A DNA stretch of 64,000 nt, from NCBI GenBank assembly GCA_015258715.1, contig JABZHR010000001.1, forward strand, positions 260,615 through 324,614, written 5' to 3'. Position 1 is the first letter of the stretch. Each line of letters opens with the position of its first letter. The translations under genes and the position numbers were made by a program. The DNA comes from Atopobium sp. (GTDB lineage: Bacteria; Actinomycetota; Coriobacteriia; Coriobacteriales; Atopobiaceae). Below are positions 1 to 9,897 of the stretch, piece after piece. A model generated the notes under the pieces. That model made no database searches and was not told the DNA's origin. It was given only the letters and a program-made list of their open reading frames with translations.

Positions 1-1978
1 AGCCGGAAACCTTTGCTCCCATAGCTTTAAGCTGGGCACCAGCCTCATCACGTGTGAAGTGTTCAAGAGTTCCCGTTAAAACAAACGTAAGCCCAGCAAG
101 TATCTGAGGAAGCTCGTTTTCTGCCTTCTCTTCTTCAAGCACTACGCCTGCCTGACGAAGACGCTCAATAACGGCAACATTTTCTGGTATCGAGAAGAAC
201 TCGTGTACAGATTCTGCAATCTTGGGGCCAATACCTGGGATTTCAGCGATTTTCTCGACAGGAGCTGTAGCAAGCGCCTGAATGGAGCCAAATTCTTGGG
301 CAAGCAGCTCTGCGACGTTAGCACCAACGTGCCTCATGCCAATACCAAAGAGCACGCGTCCAAGACCTCGCGTCTTTGATTCCCCAACCTTTGCCATAAC
401 CTTCTTGGCAATTGTGTGACCCACAGGAATGCTGTCGCCAGAAAGGTGATCTGCAGTATCAGTATCGTAGACACGACCTGTAGGCATATTTGCCAGCGTT
501 TCTTCAGTGAGTTTGTCGTAGAAGTCAGCAACGTCAGAGAGGACGCCTTCTTCAACCATGCGGTTAATAAGCTCGTCACCAAGGCCGTCAATGTCCATGG
601 CCTTACGGCTGCCCCAGTGAATCAGGCGCTCAACTGCCTGAGCGGGGCAATCAATAGAGACGCAGCGGAAAGCCACTTCTCCTTCTTCCTGAATAACAGG
701 GCTGCCACAACTTGGACAGGTAGTTGGCATCTGGAACTCAACAGCATCTGCAGGTCGAAGACTCAAAACTGGTCCAACGACCTCTGGAATAACATCTCCT
801 GCCTTGTGGACAATGATGGTGTCACCCTCGCGCACGTTTTTACGACGAATCTCATCAAGATTGTGGAGAGTTGCGCGCGCAATGGTAGAACCCGCAACAG
901 TAACGGGATCAAACTCAGCAACAGGAGTAAGCACGCCCGTACGACCAACCTGAATACGAATTCCTCGCAAAACGGTCTGCTTTTCCTCTGGTGGGAACTT
1001 AAATGCAATAGCCCAACGAGGAGCGCGAGAAGTAAAACCTAGAGCTTCCTGGCTGGCAAAAGAGTCAACCTTTACCACCACGCCATCAATGTCGTAGTTA
1101 AGGTCTCCTCGCTGCTCAAGAGCTTGCGCACAAAAATCGTGAACCTCCTGAGCGCTCAAGCAACGACGAGCATGAGGATTAACATTAAAGCCGCAGCTAC
1201 GGAGCCAGTTTAAGAACTCCCACTGACTGTGAACATCAAGAGGACCCTCATCGGCTACCGCATAGATAAAGGTCTCAAGGTCTCGATGAGCAGTAATCTT
1301 TGGGTCCTTTTGGCGTAAAGATCCAGCAGCCGCATTTCTTGGGTTAGCAAAAGGCTGTTTACCAGCAGCATCCGCGTCCTCATTCAAACGAATAAAGGAA
1401 TGCTTTGGCATATAGACCTCACCGCGCACCTCAATGCTCTGGTTAAGACCCCTATTTTCAACCTGCTCAAGACCAGCAAGCGCCAGCTCTCGTGGTACGT
1501 CAGAGATAGTCAAAACGTTTGCCGTAACGTTTTCTCCCGTGCTTCCGTCACCTCGTGTAGCAGCACGTACAAACTGTCCGTCACGATACGTGAGCGCAAC
1601 ACCTAAGCCGTCAATCTTAAGCTCACAGGTATATGCCACAGGGTTTGTAGGTGATGCACCAAGAGCCTCATCAGTTCTGGAAAGCCAAGCGTCCAGCTCT
1701 TCTAGGTTCATGGCGTCATCCATGGAATACATGCGGGCAGCATGCTGGACAGGCTCAAACTGTTCGGAGACATAGCCGCCTACGCGCTGCGTATAACTAT
1801 CCTCAGTAACAAGCTCTGGATATGCTGCCTCAAGCTGCTGAAGTTCAATGAGCAGACGGTCAAATTCAGCGTCGGTAAGCTCTGGATTATCAAGGGCATA
1901 GTAAGCATATGCCGCATGGTTCAAGATTCTATTAAGCTCCGCTGCACGAGCGGCATCTTTTGGCGAAAGCACTGCCAT
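1..1978 (-). CDS. ligA: NAD+-dependent DNA ligase LigA (C-terminal end outside window)
   Basis: Seals nicks in duplex DNA during replication and repair using NAD+. The first 659 codons are present and the reading frame runs off the window at position 1. The adenylation motif KIDG is visible with the lysine at about residue 121 (CELKIDGLG). A four-cysteine zinc site beginning CPSCGSP lies near positions 680-745. The last visible residues (AMGAKVSG) match the start of the C-terminal BRCT domain, so only about 50 residues are missing. The ATG at 1978 gives the normal N-terminus. It lies just downstream of the terminator of the preceding glycosyltransferase gene, so its promoter is not obvious. 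Identity is secure. Confidence 0.95.
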   Translation of the reverse strand, partial: MAVLSPKDAARAAELNRILNHAAYAYYALDNPELTDAEFDRLLIELQQLEAAYPELVTEDSYTQRVGGYVSEQFEPVQHAARMYSMDDAMNLEELDAWLSRTDEALGASPTNPVAYTCELKIDGLGVALTYRDGQFVRAATRGDGSTGENVTANVLTISDVPRELALAGLEQVENRGLNQSIEVRGEVYMPKHSFIRLNEDADAAGKQPFANPRNAAAGSLRQKDPKITAHRDLETFIYAVADEGPLDVHSQWEFLNWLRSCGFNVNPHARRCLSAQEVHDFCAQALEQRGDLNYDIDGVVVKVDSFASQEALGFTSRAPRWAIAFKFPPEEKQTVLRGIRIQVGRTGVLTPVAEFDPVTVAGSTIARATLHNLDEIRRKNVREGDTIIVHKAGDVIPEVVGPVLSLRPADAVEFQMPTTCPSCGSPVIQEEGEVAFRCVSIDCPAQAVERLIHWGSRKAMDIDGLGDELINRMVEEGVLSDVADFYDKLTEETLANMPTGRVYDTDTADHLSGDSIPVGHTIAKKVMAKVGESKTRGLGRVLFGIGMRHVGANVAELLAQEFGSIQALATAPVEKIAEIPGIGPKIAESVHEFFSIPENVAVIERLRQAGVVLEEEKAENELPQILAGLTFVLTGTLEHFTRDEAGAQLKAMGAKVSG

Positions 1979-1992
1979 TACTACTCCAAACA

Positions 1993-2024
1993 TAAAAACG
2001 TAGGTGCAAGAAAACTTGCACCTA
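1993..2024 (-). terminator. Intrinsic terminator after the glycosyltransferase fusion
   Basis: Perfect 10-bp stem TAGGTGCAAG / CTTGCACCTA with a four-base loop. On the minus strand it is followed by CGTTTTT. It lies 9 bases past the stop codon of the fusion gene and 15 bases before the ligA start. Confidence 0.85.
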
Positions 2025-2032
2025 CCAGATAT

Positions 2033-5000
2033 TTATTTGCGTCCTCTTAAGGTTCTACCAAGGGCCTTAAGGGCTTCTCGCCTTGCGCTACCGTATGGTG
2101 CAATAGGGTCAATAATCTTGCGCAGAGGACTTGCATCAGAAAGCGCACGCTCGTGGAACTCTGTGACGTCGGCGTCATTTCTAGCGCCTGGCACCATGTC
2201 CTGAATAATAACCTCGTAGAACGGAGTGTTGCGCGCGTACTTCCAGAAATAGGAAGCCATGTCGCAGCTAGCGTTCTGCCAAGGCTTAATAGCACCAGCA
2301 AAGTGAACAATCTTTGGGGCACGACGTGCTGCCTGATAGTCATCAAAGACGCTATTTGGTGCCATTGGATAGAGTTTCTCGGCACGTCCAAAAATGTTGT
2401 GTGTCACGTTCCAGTCAGCGGGGAGATAAACAACGCGACCCTGGCACTCGCTGTTCAGAATATCTTGATCGTTGTAGATAAAGATTGGATTGGATGCAAT
2501 GCGCAACCATTCTGGAACAGTGTGATAGCGGCGCAGTTCAGCGGTATTAAAGACCATAACTCCCGCCTGGAAGTATGCATAAGGATTCTTGAGGTTAAGC
2601 ACGTCAAGGCTGTACTTCATGCGATCTCCGCCGCGGATGTTAAGGTTTGCCAGATAATCAATATCAAGCGTTGCAGCAATAAGATTGCTGCCCATTCTTA
2701 CATCATAAAGTTCAGCAACATTACCATTGACCACAAGGTCAGAGTCTAGATAGACAACCTTATCGTAACCAGAAAGAATGTCTTGAGCCAAGAAACGGAA
2801 GTATGTCTCCACACTAATGTGAGCATTATTAGTATCTAGCTTGTAGTCTTTAACCATACGCCACACGTTATAGAACGTAATACGAGCATTCTTATAGCGC
2901 GAGAAGTACTTCTTAACCATCTCCTGCTTTGAGCCGCCGATATTGGTGTTAAGGACAACCACGTCATAGAAGCGGTTAGGGTCGGCGTTTTCAAGCATTG
3001 AACCCATAGCGCAGGTAAGAATTGGAACGTAGTTGTTATCTGCTGCAAAGACAACAGGAACAACGTTCTGGCTTGCAATCTCAGGCTTCTCTTCAAAGAG
3101 AGGAATGAACTTCTGACGAGGCTCTGGATTGGTAAAGTGAATGCACTGAAGCTCTTTTACCTTCCAGTTTTTGCCCTCTGTACGCAGCATATGCATACGC
3201 CAGATATTAAAGAGACGCTCAGTCAGATGACCTGGAGTTCTTAGGGCCTCTTTGCTGTACGTAGACATATCAGTACGAGCAGTCCACTCGTCAACAAGTG
3301 GGAACACCCATGCAGCATAGCGGTCAAAGAGCTCTTTACGCATGATGTACATGTTACAGAAGCACTGCTGATGGCCGTTGAGAAAAGCGTTTACATCCTC
3401 TGTATACTCTGGGTGACGCTCAACAATAAGCGCAGCCATAGTATCCATATCCTTTGGTTGAAGCAATGGAGCAGCATGGTACTGCTCAAGAGGTGTGTTA
3501 GCGCTTCCAGGGAATTTGCGAATATCCTTTACTCCCGTGGTAATAAGGTCATAGCCTTCAATACACTGAGCAATAGTCTGGTCATCAAGACCATATTTCT
3601 TAATGGCATCTTCATCAATGAAGTCATCCATAACCTCACCAAACGGATTTTCTGGATAAACCGTATCGGTAAAGTTAAAGTAGCGACGATAATGGCCAAA
3701 GCCAACATAGCGAGCATTTGTGATGTTCTTCCATGCCCAATACTGCGTAGTCATCTCGCAATACATTGGGTTTTTCTCGGTAATGTTATCGCCCTCATCG
3801 TCGTGGAGCATATACGTAAAGCGATTACTCTTCTGACCTGGTCCTACCTGAATAGGCTGAAGGTAGTTGCTTGCGGGAACATCAACATCTTTATGAGAAG
3901 TGATAAGAATGCGAATAGGCTGCTGCTCAAACATCTTTACCATGTGCTTTCTTTCTAGATATTCCATGTGCTCATCGGCAATCTGTTTCATGCGAACTGC
4001 CCTATCAAACGACAGTCCCTCATCCTGATGCATGAGAGCAGCATATTTCTTTGCATACGTCCTGTAGCGATAGGCATCACTGTCTTCTGGAAGCTCGGTT
4101 CCAGTAGCAATAGCCTCGTAAGCAATATCCCTTACAAAGCGATAGAGCTCTCGAGCTGCTACTGATGGTCCAAAGAGAATGGCAAACGGCTCAAGAGCAG
4201 TCTCTTGATCTTCAGGAGCAAGACGGAATCTCCACTCAGCACTCAAGAGCTCCAGCAATCTATGCTTCATGCCCCTAAACGAATTAAGATGAGCAATAGT
4301 ATCTGTCTTGCCAATATAAAGTTCTACTTGATCAATGTTGTCTAAGAACTGATAGCAGAACTCTCCGAACTTATCTAAAGAAATACGAGAAGCACCAGTT
4401 ACTCCGATGCCATAGTGGTACAAAAAGCCTCTGCAAGACTCAAAACCATCGGCAGTCTGAGCCTTATCTGCCAGGATAAATACCTCATAGGCATCTTCTG
4501 CTCTTACCAGACGCTCCGAAGTCATCTCTGCAAAAGCAGAGCGGAAAAGTTCTCCGCGATACAAGCGTTGCGTAGCGCGCCAGTCAAGCTTCTGCCCATA
4601 GCCCTCATCATAAATAATGCGAAGGATATCGTCACCCTGAGTAAAGTCTGATTGTTGGTTAATGTAACTCTCAAAAGACTTTGCATCAGCTGGGTCAACA
4701 CCATTTTCTGGAATAACAGTAATGCCAAGGTGGAGAATATCAACAGGATTTTGGTCAATACGAGCAACTACCTGCTCAAGAAAATCAGGAGTAACCTCAT
4801 CATCACCGTCTAGGCAAAAGACCCACTCGCCTTTTGTGTGAGCTGCAGCAGTTTTACGTGCAAGATGAAGTCCCTGGTTAGTTGCATGAGTAACAACTTT
4901 GAACCTTTTGTCATCCCCTACTGCTGTAACGATTTTCTCTGGAGTGGAATCTGTTGAGGCGTCATCAACAATAATTGCTTCAAAATCACCAAACGTCTGA

Positions 5001-5077
5001 TTCTTTACGCTTTGAATACAACGCCCAATGTACGATTCGATGTTGTATGCAGGAATTACAAAAGAAACCTTAGGCAT
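2033..5077 (-). CDS. Three-domain glycosyltransferase: GT2 - DUF4422 - GT8
   Basis: A 1014-residue protein with three glycosyltransferase-like modules, probably cytoplasmic and acting on a cell-surface glycan. Residues 1 to about 230 are a GT2 domain (nucleotide-binding VDDAST near 38-43, DGDD at 90-93). Residues about 388-650 match DUF4422 (start ITSHKD at 392; conserved GHYRRYF at 461-467). Residues about 673-930 are a GT8 glycogenin/LgtC-like domain (metal-binding DSD at 778-780, NDQD at 869-872, HFAG at 925-928). No signal peptide or membrane segment is seen. The ATG at 5077 is preceded by AAGGAG. Domain assignment rests on motifs; donor and acceptor sugars are unknown. All three modules keep their signature residues, so it may add several different sugars in succession. 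Confidence 0.85.
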   Translation of the reverse strand: MPKVSFVIPAYNIESYIGRCIQSVKNQTFGDFEAIIVDDASTDSTPEKIVTAVGDDKRFKVVTHATNQGLHLARKTAAAHTKGEWVFCLDGDDEVTPDFLEQVVARIDQNPVDILHLGITVIPENGVDPADAKSFESYINQQSDFTQGDDILRIIYDEGYGQKLDWRATQRLYRGELFRSAFAEMTSERLVRAEDAYEVFILADKAQTADGFESCRGFLYHYGIGVTGASRISLDKFGEFCYQFLDNIDQVELYIGKTDTIAHLNSFRGMKHRLLELLSAEWRFRLAPEDQETALEPFAILFGPSVAARELYRFVRDIAYEAIATGTELPEDSDAYRYRTYAKKYAALMHQDEGLSFDRAVRMKQIADEHMEYLERKHMVKMFEQQPIRILITSHKDVDVPASNYLQPIQVGPGQKSNRFTYMLHDDEGDNITEKNPMYCEMTTQYWAWKNITNARYVGFGHYRRYFNFTDTVYPENPFGEVMDDFIDEDAIKKYGLDDQTIAQCIEGYDLITTGVKDIRKFPGSANTPLEQYHAAPLLQPKDMDTMAALIVERHPEYTEDVNAFLNGHQQCFCNMYIMRKELFDRYAAWVFPLVDEWTARTDMSTYSKEALRTPGHLTERLFNIWRMHMLRTEGKNWKVKELQCIHFTNPEPRQKFIPLFEEKPEIASQNVVPVVFAADNNYVPILTCAMGSMLENADPNRFYDVVVLNTNIGGSKQEMVKKYFSRYKNARITFYNVWRMVKDYKLDTNNAHISVETYFRFLAQDILSGYDKVVYLDSDLVVNGNVAELYDVRMGSNLIAATLDIDYLANLNIRGGDRMKYSLDVLNLKNPYAYFQAGVMVFNTAELRRYHTVPEWLRIASNPIFIYNDQDILNSECQGRVVYLPADWNVTHNIFGRAEKLYPMAPNSVFDDYQAARRAPKIVHFAGAIKPWQNASCDMASYFWKYARNTPFYEVIIQDMVPGARNDADVTEFHERALSDASPLRKIIDPIAPYGSARREALKALGRTLRGRK

Positions 5078-5157
5078 ACCAACTCCTTATAAATAAGCAA
5101 TCTCAACTATCTTCTATCTTATCTAAAATGTGCCTTCCTGGGGCGCGCAAAAGATGC

Positions 5158-8100
5158 CTACTCAACGCTCTTCAAGCTCTCAACCATATCAATATTTTTG
5201 AGCTTTGGCCGCATAGCAACATACACTAACAGCGAGAAAACAAGTGTGAGTCCAAAGGCAAACCAATAACTTGGTGCATGAATAGCACGACCAAACATAA
5301 CAAGATCAATCTCAGCAGTCTGAACTACAAATCCCTCAAGATATGTTCCTAGAACAAGTCCAAAGAGCGCTCCAAAGACGGCTAGCAAAGCAATCTCTCT
5401 AAAAACGTAAGCATCAACCTCGTGTCGTGTAAATCCAAGTACTTTGAGGCTGGCAATCTCTCTAATGCGCTCTTCAATATTGATATTAGTGAGGTTATAC
5501 AAGACGATAAAAGCCAACAGAGCTGCGGCCACAATAAGAATGGCTACCACGCGATTAACTACGGCAAGTGATTCTTTGTAGGTATGAATAGCCTCATTGA
5601 CGTCATATACTGTTGCAACTCCTGCCTGGTTAATAAGCTTTTCTCCAAACGCATCTCTTGTTGTTTGATCTTCAGGAAGCGTTGCATACCAGCCATCCGT
5701 GGCGTCGTCTTGAATGCCCAGGGAACGCCATGCAGAAGGTCCCACATACAGATACGACCCAACGTAATTCTCGGCAACTCCTGTAATAGTTAGCGTACTT
5801 GGCTCACCTGAAGCGTTTCCAATTCTGTCTTGAGCATAGACCTGAATGGTATCTCCCACACCTACACCAAGCCGTTTTGCAAGCTTCTCTGTAATTACTA
5901 CCGAGTCTTCTCCAAGCTCTATTGCTTGACCAGAAAGGCGATTACGCAGGGTTGCTAAACCAGCCATGTCTTGAAGAGAACTGCTGGTCATAATAGTTGT
6001 TCTTGTAAGCGAGCCTGCTTTTTGCGTAGGTGACTCAAGAAGAACATTTTCTCTGGTTATGCGATGAATATTTGTGGCGCCCACTTGATTGAGCTCTGCA
6101 TTAATCTGATTTGCTTCTTCCTCAGAAACATCGGAGGTCATTCCCACAATGTAGTCATAATGCGAGATAGCTGGCCATTGGTTATCAATGATGTCGCTAA
6201 TGGAATCCCTAAGTCCAAAAGCCACCAACAGGAGTGCAGTACATCCAGCAATTCCCACGAGCGTCATAATCAAACGTCGCTTATAGCGGACAAGGTTTCT
6301 GATTGTAACTTTCCACGAGAAAGACAGTCTGGACCATAGAGGCTCAACGCGCTCAAGAAAAATCTTTGAGCCCGCTTTTGGAGCTTTTGGAAGCATGAGG
6401 CTAGAAGGCTCCTCTTTCAAAGAGGATAAAACGGCAGCCGTGGTTGAAAGAAGCGTGATGCCTATACCAGAAAGTCCCGAAAGCAGCGCACTATCTAGCT
6501 GAATAGGGTAAGGAGCTCCCCTATTTGGAATGGTGTAAATAGATCCGTAAGCAGAAACAATAACGCCTGGCAGCACCTGGCTTAAACATGCTATGCCAAT
6601 AACAGCGCCTAAAAGTGAAGCAGACAAGGCATATAGCAGGTACTTTGTCGCAATCTGAACAGTTGAGTAGCCAAGCGCCTTATGAACGCCAATAAGCGTG
6701 CGCTCTTCAGATACCATGCGCGTCATGCTGGTAAGTGACACTAAAGCAGCCACCAAGAAAAACATTAGCGGGAACACATTGGCAATATCGTTGATACGCT
6801 CAGAGTCTGCTTGATACGCTGCAACGCCAATCTCTTTTGTGCGATCAAGTACATACACATCGGGCTCTTTGAGCTCGTCAATTTTCTTTTGAGCCTCATC
6901 AATTTTTGCCTGGCCATCAGCAAGCTGTTTTTCAACCTCAGCACGTTGCTCCTCAAGGCTCTGTCTTCCCTCGTTAGTCTGAGCCTCTGCGTTTTGGAGA
7001 GCCGTTTGCCCTGCGTTCAGGCGGCTAAGCGAAGCAGCAAGTTTTTCCTGAGCTGCAGACAGCTGATCTGCAGTAGCGAGCCTTGCCTCTGCCAAATCCT
7101 GACGTGCCTGAGCTACTTGAGACTCTGCTTCATGCAGTTGAGACGTGCGCTGATCCAGCTCTTCTCGCGCGGCAGCTAAAGCCTGCTGCTGGGAAGCCAG
7201 CTCTGTCTCTACAGCGCTAATCTGCGCCTGTGTGGCGAGAAGAGCATCTACTTGCGAGGTTGGTAGACCTAAAGCACTGAGCTGCTGCTGAGCTTCTTCA
7301 AGGGTAGAAGCCGTAATTCCTTGCGCAGCAAGTCCTGCGAGAAACGCATCTCTACCCGCTTCAAACGCACTCTTTTGCTGTGTAAACGTTGCTTGTCCTG
7401 CATTAAAAGCAGCAAGACCAGCCTGATACTGAGCCTCTCCCGCACTAAGCTCAGCTGTTCCCCGAGCTATCTGAGCCTCTGAAGCTGTAATCTGAGCTTC
7501 CGCTTGAGCAAATTGCTGCTCAGCACTGTAGCGCGAAGCTGTAAGCTGCTGACGTCCTGCATCATATTGCTTCTGACCATCATCCAGCTTTTGCTGCTGA
7601 GCGGAAATCTGTGCCTCCGCATCGTCAAGCTTCTTTTGAGCATCTCCTAGTTTATCCGCGGCCTCTTGCCTTGATTGCTCCAGCTTTTGACGAGCCTCAT
7701 CAAGTTGAGCCTGAGCGTCATCTTTGAACTCTTGCAAACGAAGAGTAGCAAGCGACGGATTCATCTGTGTAATTCGTTCTGCAACGCTATCAACGGCACT
7801 CTGATAGTCTGATGAGCCGCTTTTATAGCTGGTAGCACCCTGAACCGTTAGATACGCTTCGGTATAGGGGTCATCGTTTGCAAAAGCATCTTCCGTGACA
7901 TACACAAATTGCTGGACAATGCCGTTACCTAACGATGTAGTACCAAAATTGCTTACATACGGATACATTGGCGCATTGACAAAACCAACAACCGTGTACG
8001 AACCACCCTTTAAATGAACGCCGTTTGAAGTGTCTGGCAGCTCAATCTGTTGACCAAGGCTAATATCTGCACGTTTCTTGGGATCCGCGCTCATCACGCA

Positions 8101-8490
8101 CTCGTAAGGCCCTTGAGGAAGCCTTCCCTCAACAACTATTGGCTGGTTCAGCTCACCAGGTCTAAAAGAACTTACACGAGCAGTAGATTGCGAAGATGTC
8201 AGTGTAGCCATAACGTCTACCGTGCGAGAAGGCATAACCGCTTCAACACCCTCAACTGATGTAAGGGCGGAAACGTCCTTCTCGCTTAATCCAAGCGTTG
8301 AAATGACGCGAAGATCATAGAGATGCTGGTTTTCGTAAAACGTATGAGCCGCTTCTTGCATGTCAGGGCTTGCCATTTTAAGTCCCGCAAAGAAGCCGCA
8401 GCCCAACGCCACAATTCCTGCAATTGCAAGAAATCTGGCGAGAGACCCTTTGATGGTCCGAGTAATCTCGGTAAAAAGAGCGCGGGGCAT
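5158..8490 (-). CDS. Large FtsX/MacB-type ABC permease with extracytoplasmic coiled coil
   Basis: About 1110 residues. One membrane segment lies near residues 18-37. An extracytoplasmic region follows, then a roughly 300-residue Ala/Gln/Glu-rich coiled coil (about 250-550) and an FtsX-like core with three membrane helices (about 565-690). A second unit has four more helices (near 735-765, 976-1000, 1025-1050, 1070-1095) around a soluble domain. This two-FtsX layout is typical of MacB-like mechanotransducing or lipoprotein/peptide exporters. The gene overlaps or abuts the ATPase gene 8493-9194 and surely forms a complex with it. I chose ATG 8490; a GTG at 8499 overlapping the ATPase stop is equally possible because neither has a strong ribosome site. 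Substrate unknown. Confidence 0.85.
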   Translation of the reverse strand: MPRALFTEITRTIKGSLARFLAIAGIVALGCGFFAGLKMASPDMQEAAHTFYENQHLYDLRVISTLGLSEKDVSALTSVEGVEAVMPSRTVDVMATLTSSQSTARVSSFRPGELNQPIVVEGRLPQGPYECVMSADPKKRADISLGQQIELPDTSNGVHLKGGSYTVVGFVNAPMYPYVSNFGTTSLGNGIVQQFVYVTEDAFANDDPYTEAYLTVQGATSYKSGSSDYQSAVDSVAERITQMNPSLATLRLQEFKDDAQAQLDEARQKLEQSRQEAADKLGDAQKKLDDAEAQISAQQQKLDDGQKQYDAGRQQLTASRYSAEQQFAQAEAQITASEAQIARGTAELSAGEAQYQAGLAAFNAGQATFTQQKSAFEAGRDAFLAGLAAQGITASTLEEAQQQLSALGLPTSQVDALLATQAQISAVETELASQQQALAAAREELDQRTSQLHEAESQVAQARQDLAEARLATADQLSAAQEKLAASLSRLNAGQTALQNAEAQTNEGRQSLEEQRAEVEKQLADGQAKIDEAQKKIDELKEPDVYVLDRTKEIGVAAYQADSERINDIANVFPLMFFLVAALVSLTSMTRMVSEERTLIGVHKALGYSTVQIATKYLLYALSASLLGAVIGIACLSQVLPGVIVSAYGSIYTIPNRGAPYPIQLDSALLSGLSGIGITLLSTTAAVLSSLKEEPSSLMLPKAPKAGSKIFLERVEPLWSRLSFSWKVTIRNLVRYKRRLIMTLVGIAGCTALLLVAFGLRDSISDIIDNQWPAISHYDYIVGMTSDVSEEEANQINAELNQVGATNIHRITRENVLLESPTQKAGSLTRTTIMTSSSLQDMAGLATLRNRLSGQAIELGEDSVVITEKLAKRLGVGVGDTIQVYAQDRIGNASGEPSTLTITGVAENYVGSYLYVGPSAWRSLGIQDDATDGWYATLPEDQTTRDAFGEKLINQAGVATVYDVNEAIHTYKESLAVVNRVVAILIVAAALLAFIVLYNLTNINIEERIREIASLKVLGFTRHEVDAYVFREIALLAVFGALFGLVLGTYLEGFVVQTAEIDLVMFGRAIHAPSYWFAFGLTLVFSLLVYVAMRPKLKNIDMVESLKSVE

Positions 8491-8492
8491 AA

Positions 8493-9194
8493 CTACCACT
8501 CGACAGTAAGCGCGTCGGCTGGGTGTTGATTAATTTCTACCGATTGAGCTTGACCCTCTTTAACGTGGATTACCCTATCGGCAATTTGAGTGAACGCAAA
8601 GTTGTGCGTAACAATAGCCACAGTTTTATGCTGTTCTTTGCACATATCCTGCAAAAGCTTAAGAATTTGCTTTCCTGTTTTATAATCCAGCGCGCCTGTT
8701 GGCTCATCGCAAAGCAAAAGACGCGGATTCTTTGCCAAAGCACGTGCAATAGAAACGCGTTGCTGTTCTCCACCAGAGAGCTGAGCTGGGAAGTTATCCA
8801 TACGATGCTCAAGACCAACAGCTCGGAGTGCATCTTCTGGCTGCATGGGGTCAAGACAAATCTGAGAAGCAAGCTCAACGTTTTCTTTTGCTGTGAGATT
8901 AGGAACAAGATTGTAAAACTGGAAAACAAAGCCAATGTCGTGACGGCGATACAGCGTTCTTTCTTTTTCTGAAAGCCCGCCAATTTCTTTTCCGCCTAAA
9001 TAAATAGACCCGGAGGTACAGGTATCCATACCTCCGAGCATATTTAAGACAGTTGTTTTACCGGCGCCTGATGGACCGACAATTACGCAAAGCTCGCCCT
9101 CTTCTATGGAGAAGTTCATGTCATGGACAGCGTGTACCTTGACGGAGCCCATGGTATACGTCTTTGTTACCTCTTTAAATTCAACAAAAGACAT
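8493..9194 (-). CDS. ABC transporter ATP-binding protein, MacB/LolD type
   Basis: A 233-residue single nucleotide-binding domain that powers the adjacent permease. Walker A GPSGAGKT is at 40-47, the Q-loop glutamine at about 92, signature LSGGEQQR at 139-146, Walker B LLLCDEPTG at 159-167 and the switch histidine in VTHN at 197. Length and sequence are typical of the LolD/MacB/FtsE class. It ends where the permease begins, so the two are translationally coupled. The start ATG at 9194 is in the usual MSFVEF context. Confidence 0.93.
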   Translation of the reverse strand: MSFVEFKEVTKTYTMGSVKVHAVHDMNFSIEEGELCVIVGPSGAGKTTVLNMLGGMDTCTSGSIYLGGKEIGGLSEKERTLYRRHDIGFVFQFYNLVPNLTAKENVELASQICLDPMQPEDALRAVGLEHRMDNFPAQLSGGEQQRVSIARALAKNPRLLLCDEPTGALDYKTGKQILKLLQDMCKEQHKTVAIVTHNFAFTQIADRVIHVKEGQAQSVEINQHPADALTVEW

Positions 9195-9248
9195 ACTGTT
9201 CTCCTATAAGTAAGAATTCCTCCAAACAAGAAGAGAGTGTGTGAGCAA

Positions 9249-9848
9249 CTACTCCTGTGGAGCCTCTGGTGCTGCAGGAGCCTCAGGTGCTGCTGGAGTT
9301 GCTGGTGCCTCAGGTGTTGCTGCAGCCTCTGCAGTTACAGGAACTACAGGAGCAACCTCTGCGCCCTCGGTAGCAAGAGGCATTGGAGAAACAACAACTT
9401 CTTCCTCCTCAAGATCAGCCTGACGCTGGTCAAACTCTTTCTTAGCACGAACCCAAATGAGAAGTGCAAGAAGAGCTGTGAGGAACAAGAAGCCCACAAT
9501 CATGATGTTAAGAATAAGGGTGGTGAAGTTTACCGCCTGGCTGATAGAAATCATCACAGAGAGCTCGGTAAGTGCGGAAGTTAAACCAACCACAGAGAGA
9601 ATGGAAAGACCCCACCTAAGACGAGGACGGAAGCCCCTCAAAAGACCTGAAACCGCAGCAAAAAGATAGCACAGGAAAATAATGTAGGTAATACGTGCAA
9701 GAATCAGAGAAATAGGGTTTGTCTGACGAGTTGCAAAGTTAAATACCGTGTGGAAATAGCTGAGATACTGAACTGGCGCAACAAAATCAATGACAATAAA
9801 AATGAGAGCCACAATTGCTGGAATGGCAATCTTTGCTTTGGGGTTCAT
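9249..9848 (-). CDS. Four-helix membrane protein with Ala/Pro-rich tail, unknown function
   Basis: A 199-residue protein I do not recognise. Hydrophobic stretches near residues 8-25, 50-70, 80-100 and 110-133 predict four membrane helices. They are followed by an acidic stretch (LEEEE, 146-150) and a low-complexity tail with repeated APATPAAPEAP-type units to residue 199. The start at 9848 has a GGAGG ribosome site. The repetitive tail gives DNA tandem runs of GCC/GCT/CCA codons. It sits upstream of, and is co-oriented with, the ABC exporter pair with a 54-base gap, so a shared transcript is possible but not shown. Confidence 0.7.
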   Translation of the reverse strand: MNPKAKIAIPAIVALIFIVIDFVAPVQYLSYFHTVFNFATRQTNPISLILARITYIIFLCYLFAAVSGLLRGFRPRLRWGLSILSVVGLTSALTELSVMISISQAVNFTTLILNIMIVGFLFLTALLALLIWVRAKKEFDQRQADLEEEEVVVSPMPLATEGAEVAPVVPVTAEAAATPEAPATPAAPEAPAAPEAPQE

Positions 9849-9897
9849 GAAACCTCCTCGATTTCTTTATACGACCTGTCTATTTTATCGTATAAAC

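Noticed and set aside
1..1978. ligA treated as a broken gene
   Set aside because: The frame is intact to the window edge; it is simply cut by the boundary.
2033..5077. Assembly fusion of separate glycosyltransferase genes
   Set aside because: The frame is continuous through all three modules with no internal ribosome site near the joins, so a true fusion is more likely, though re-sequencing would settle it.
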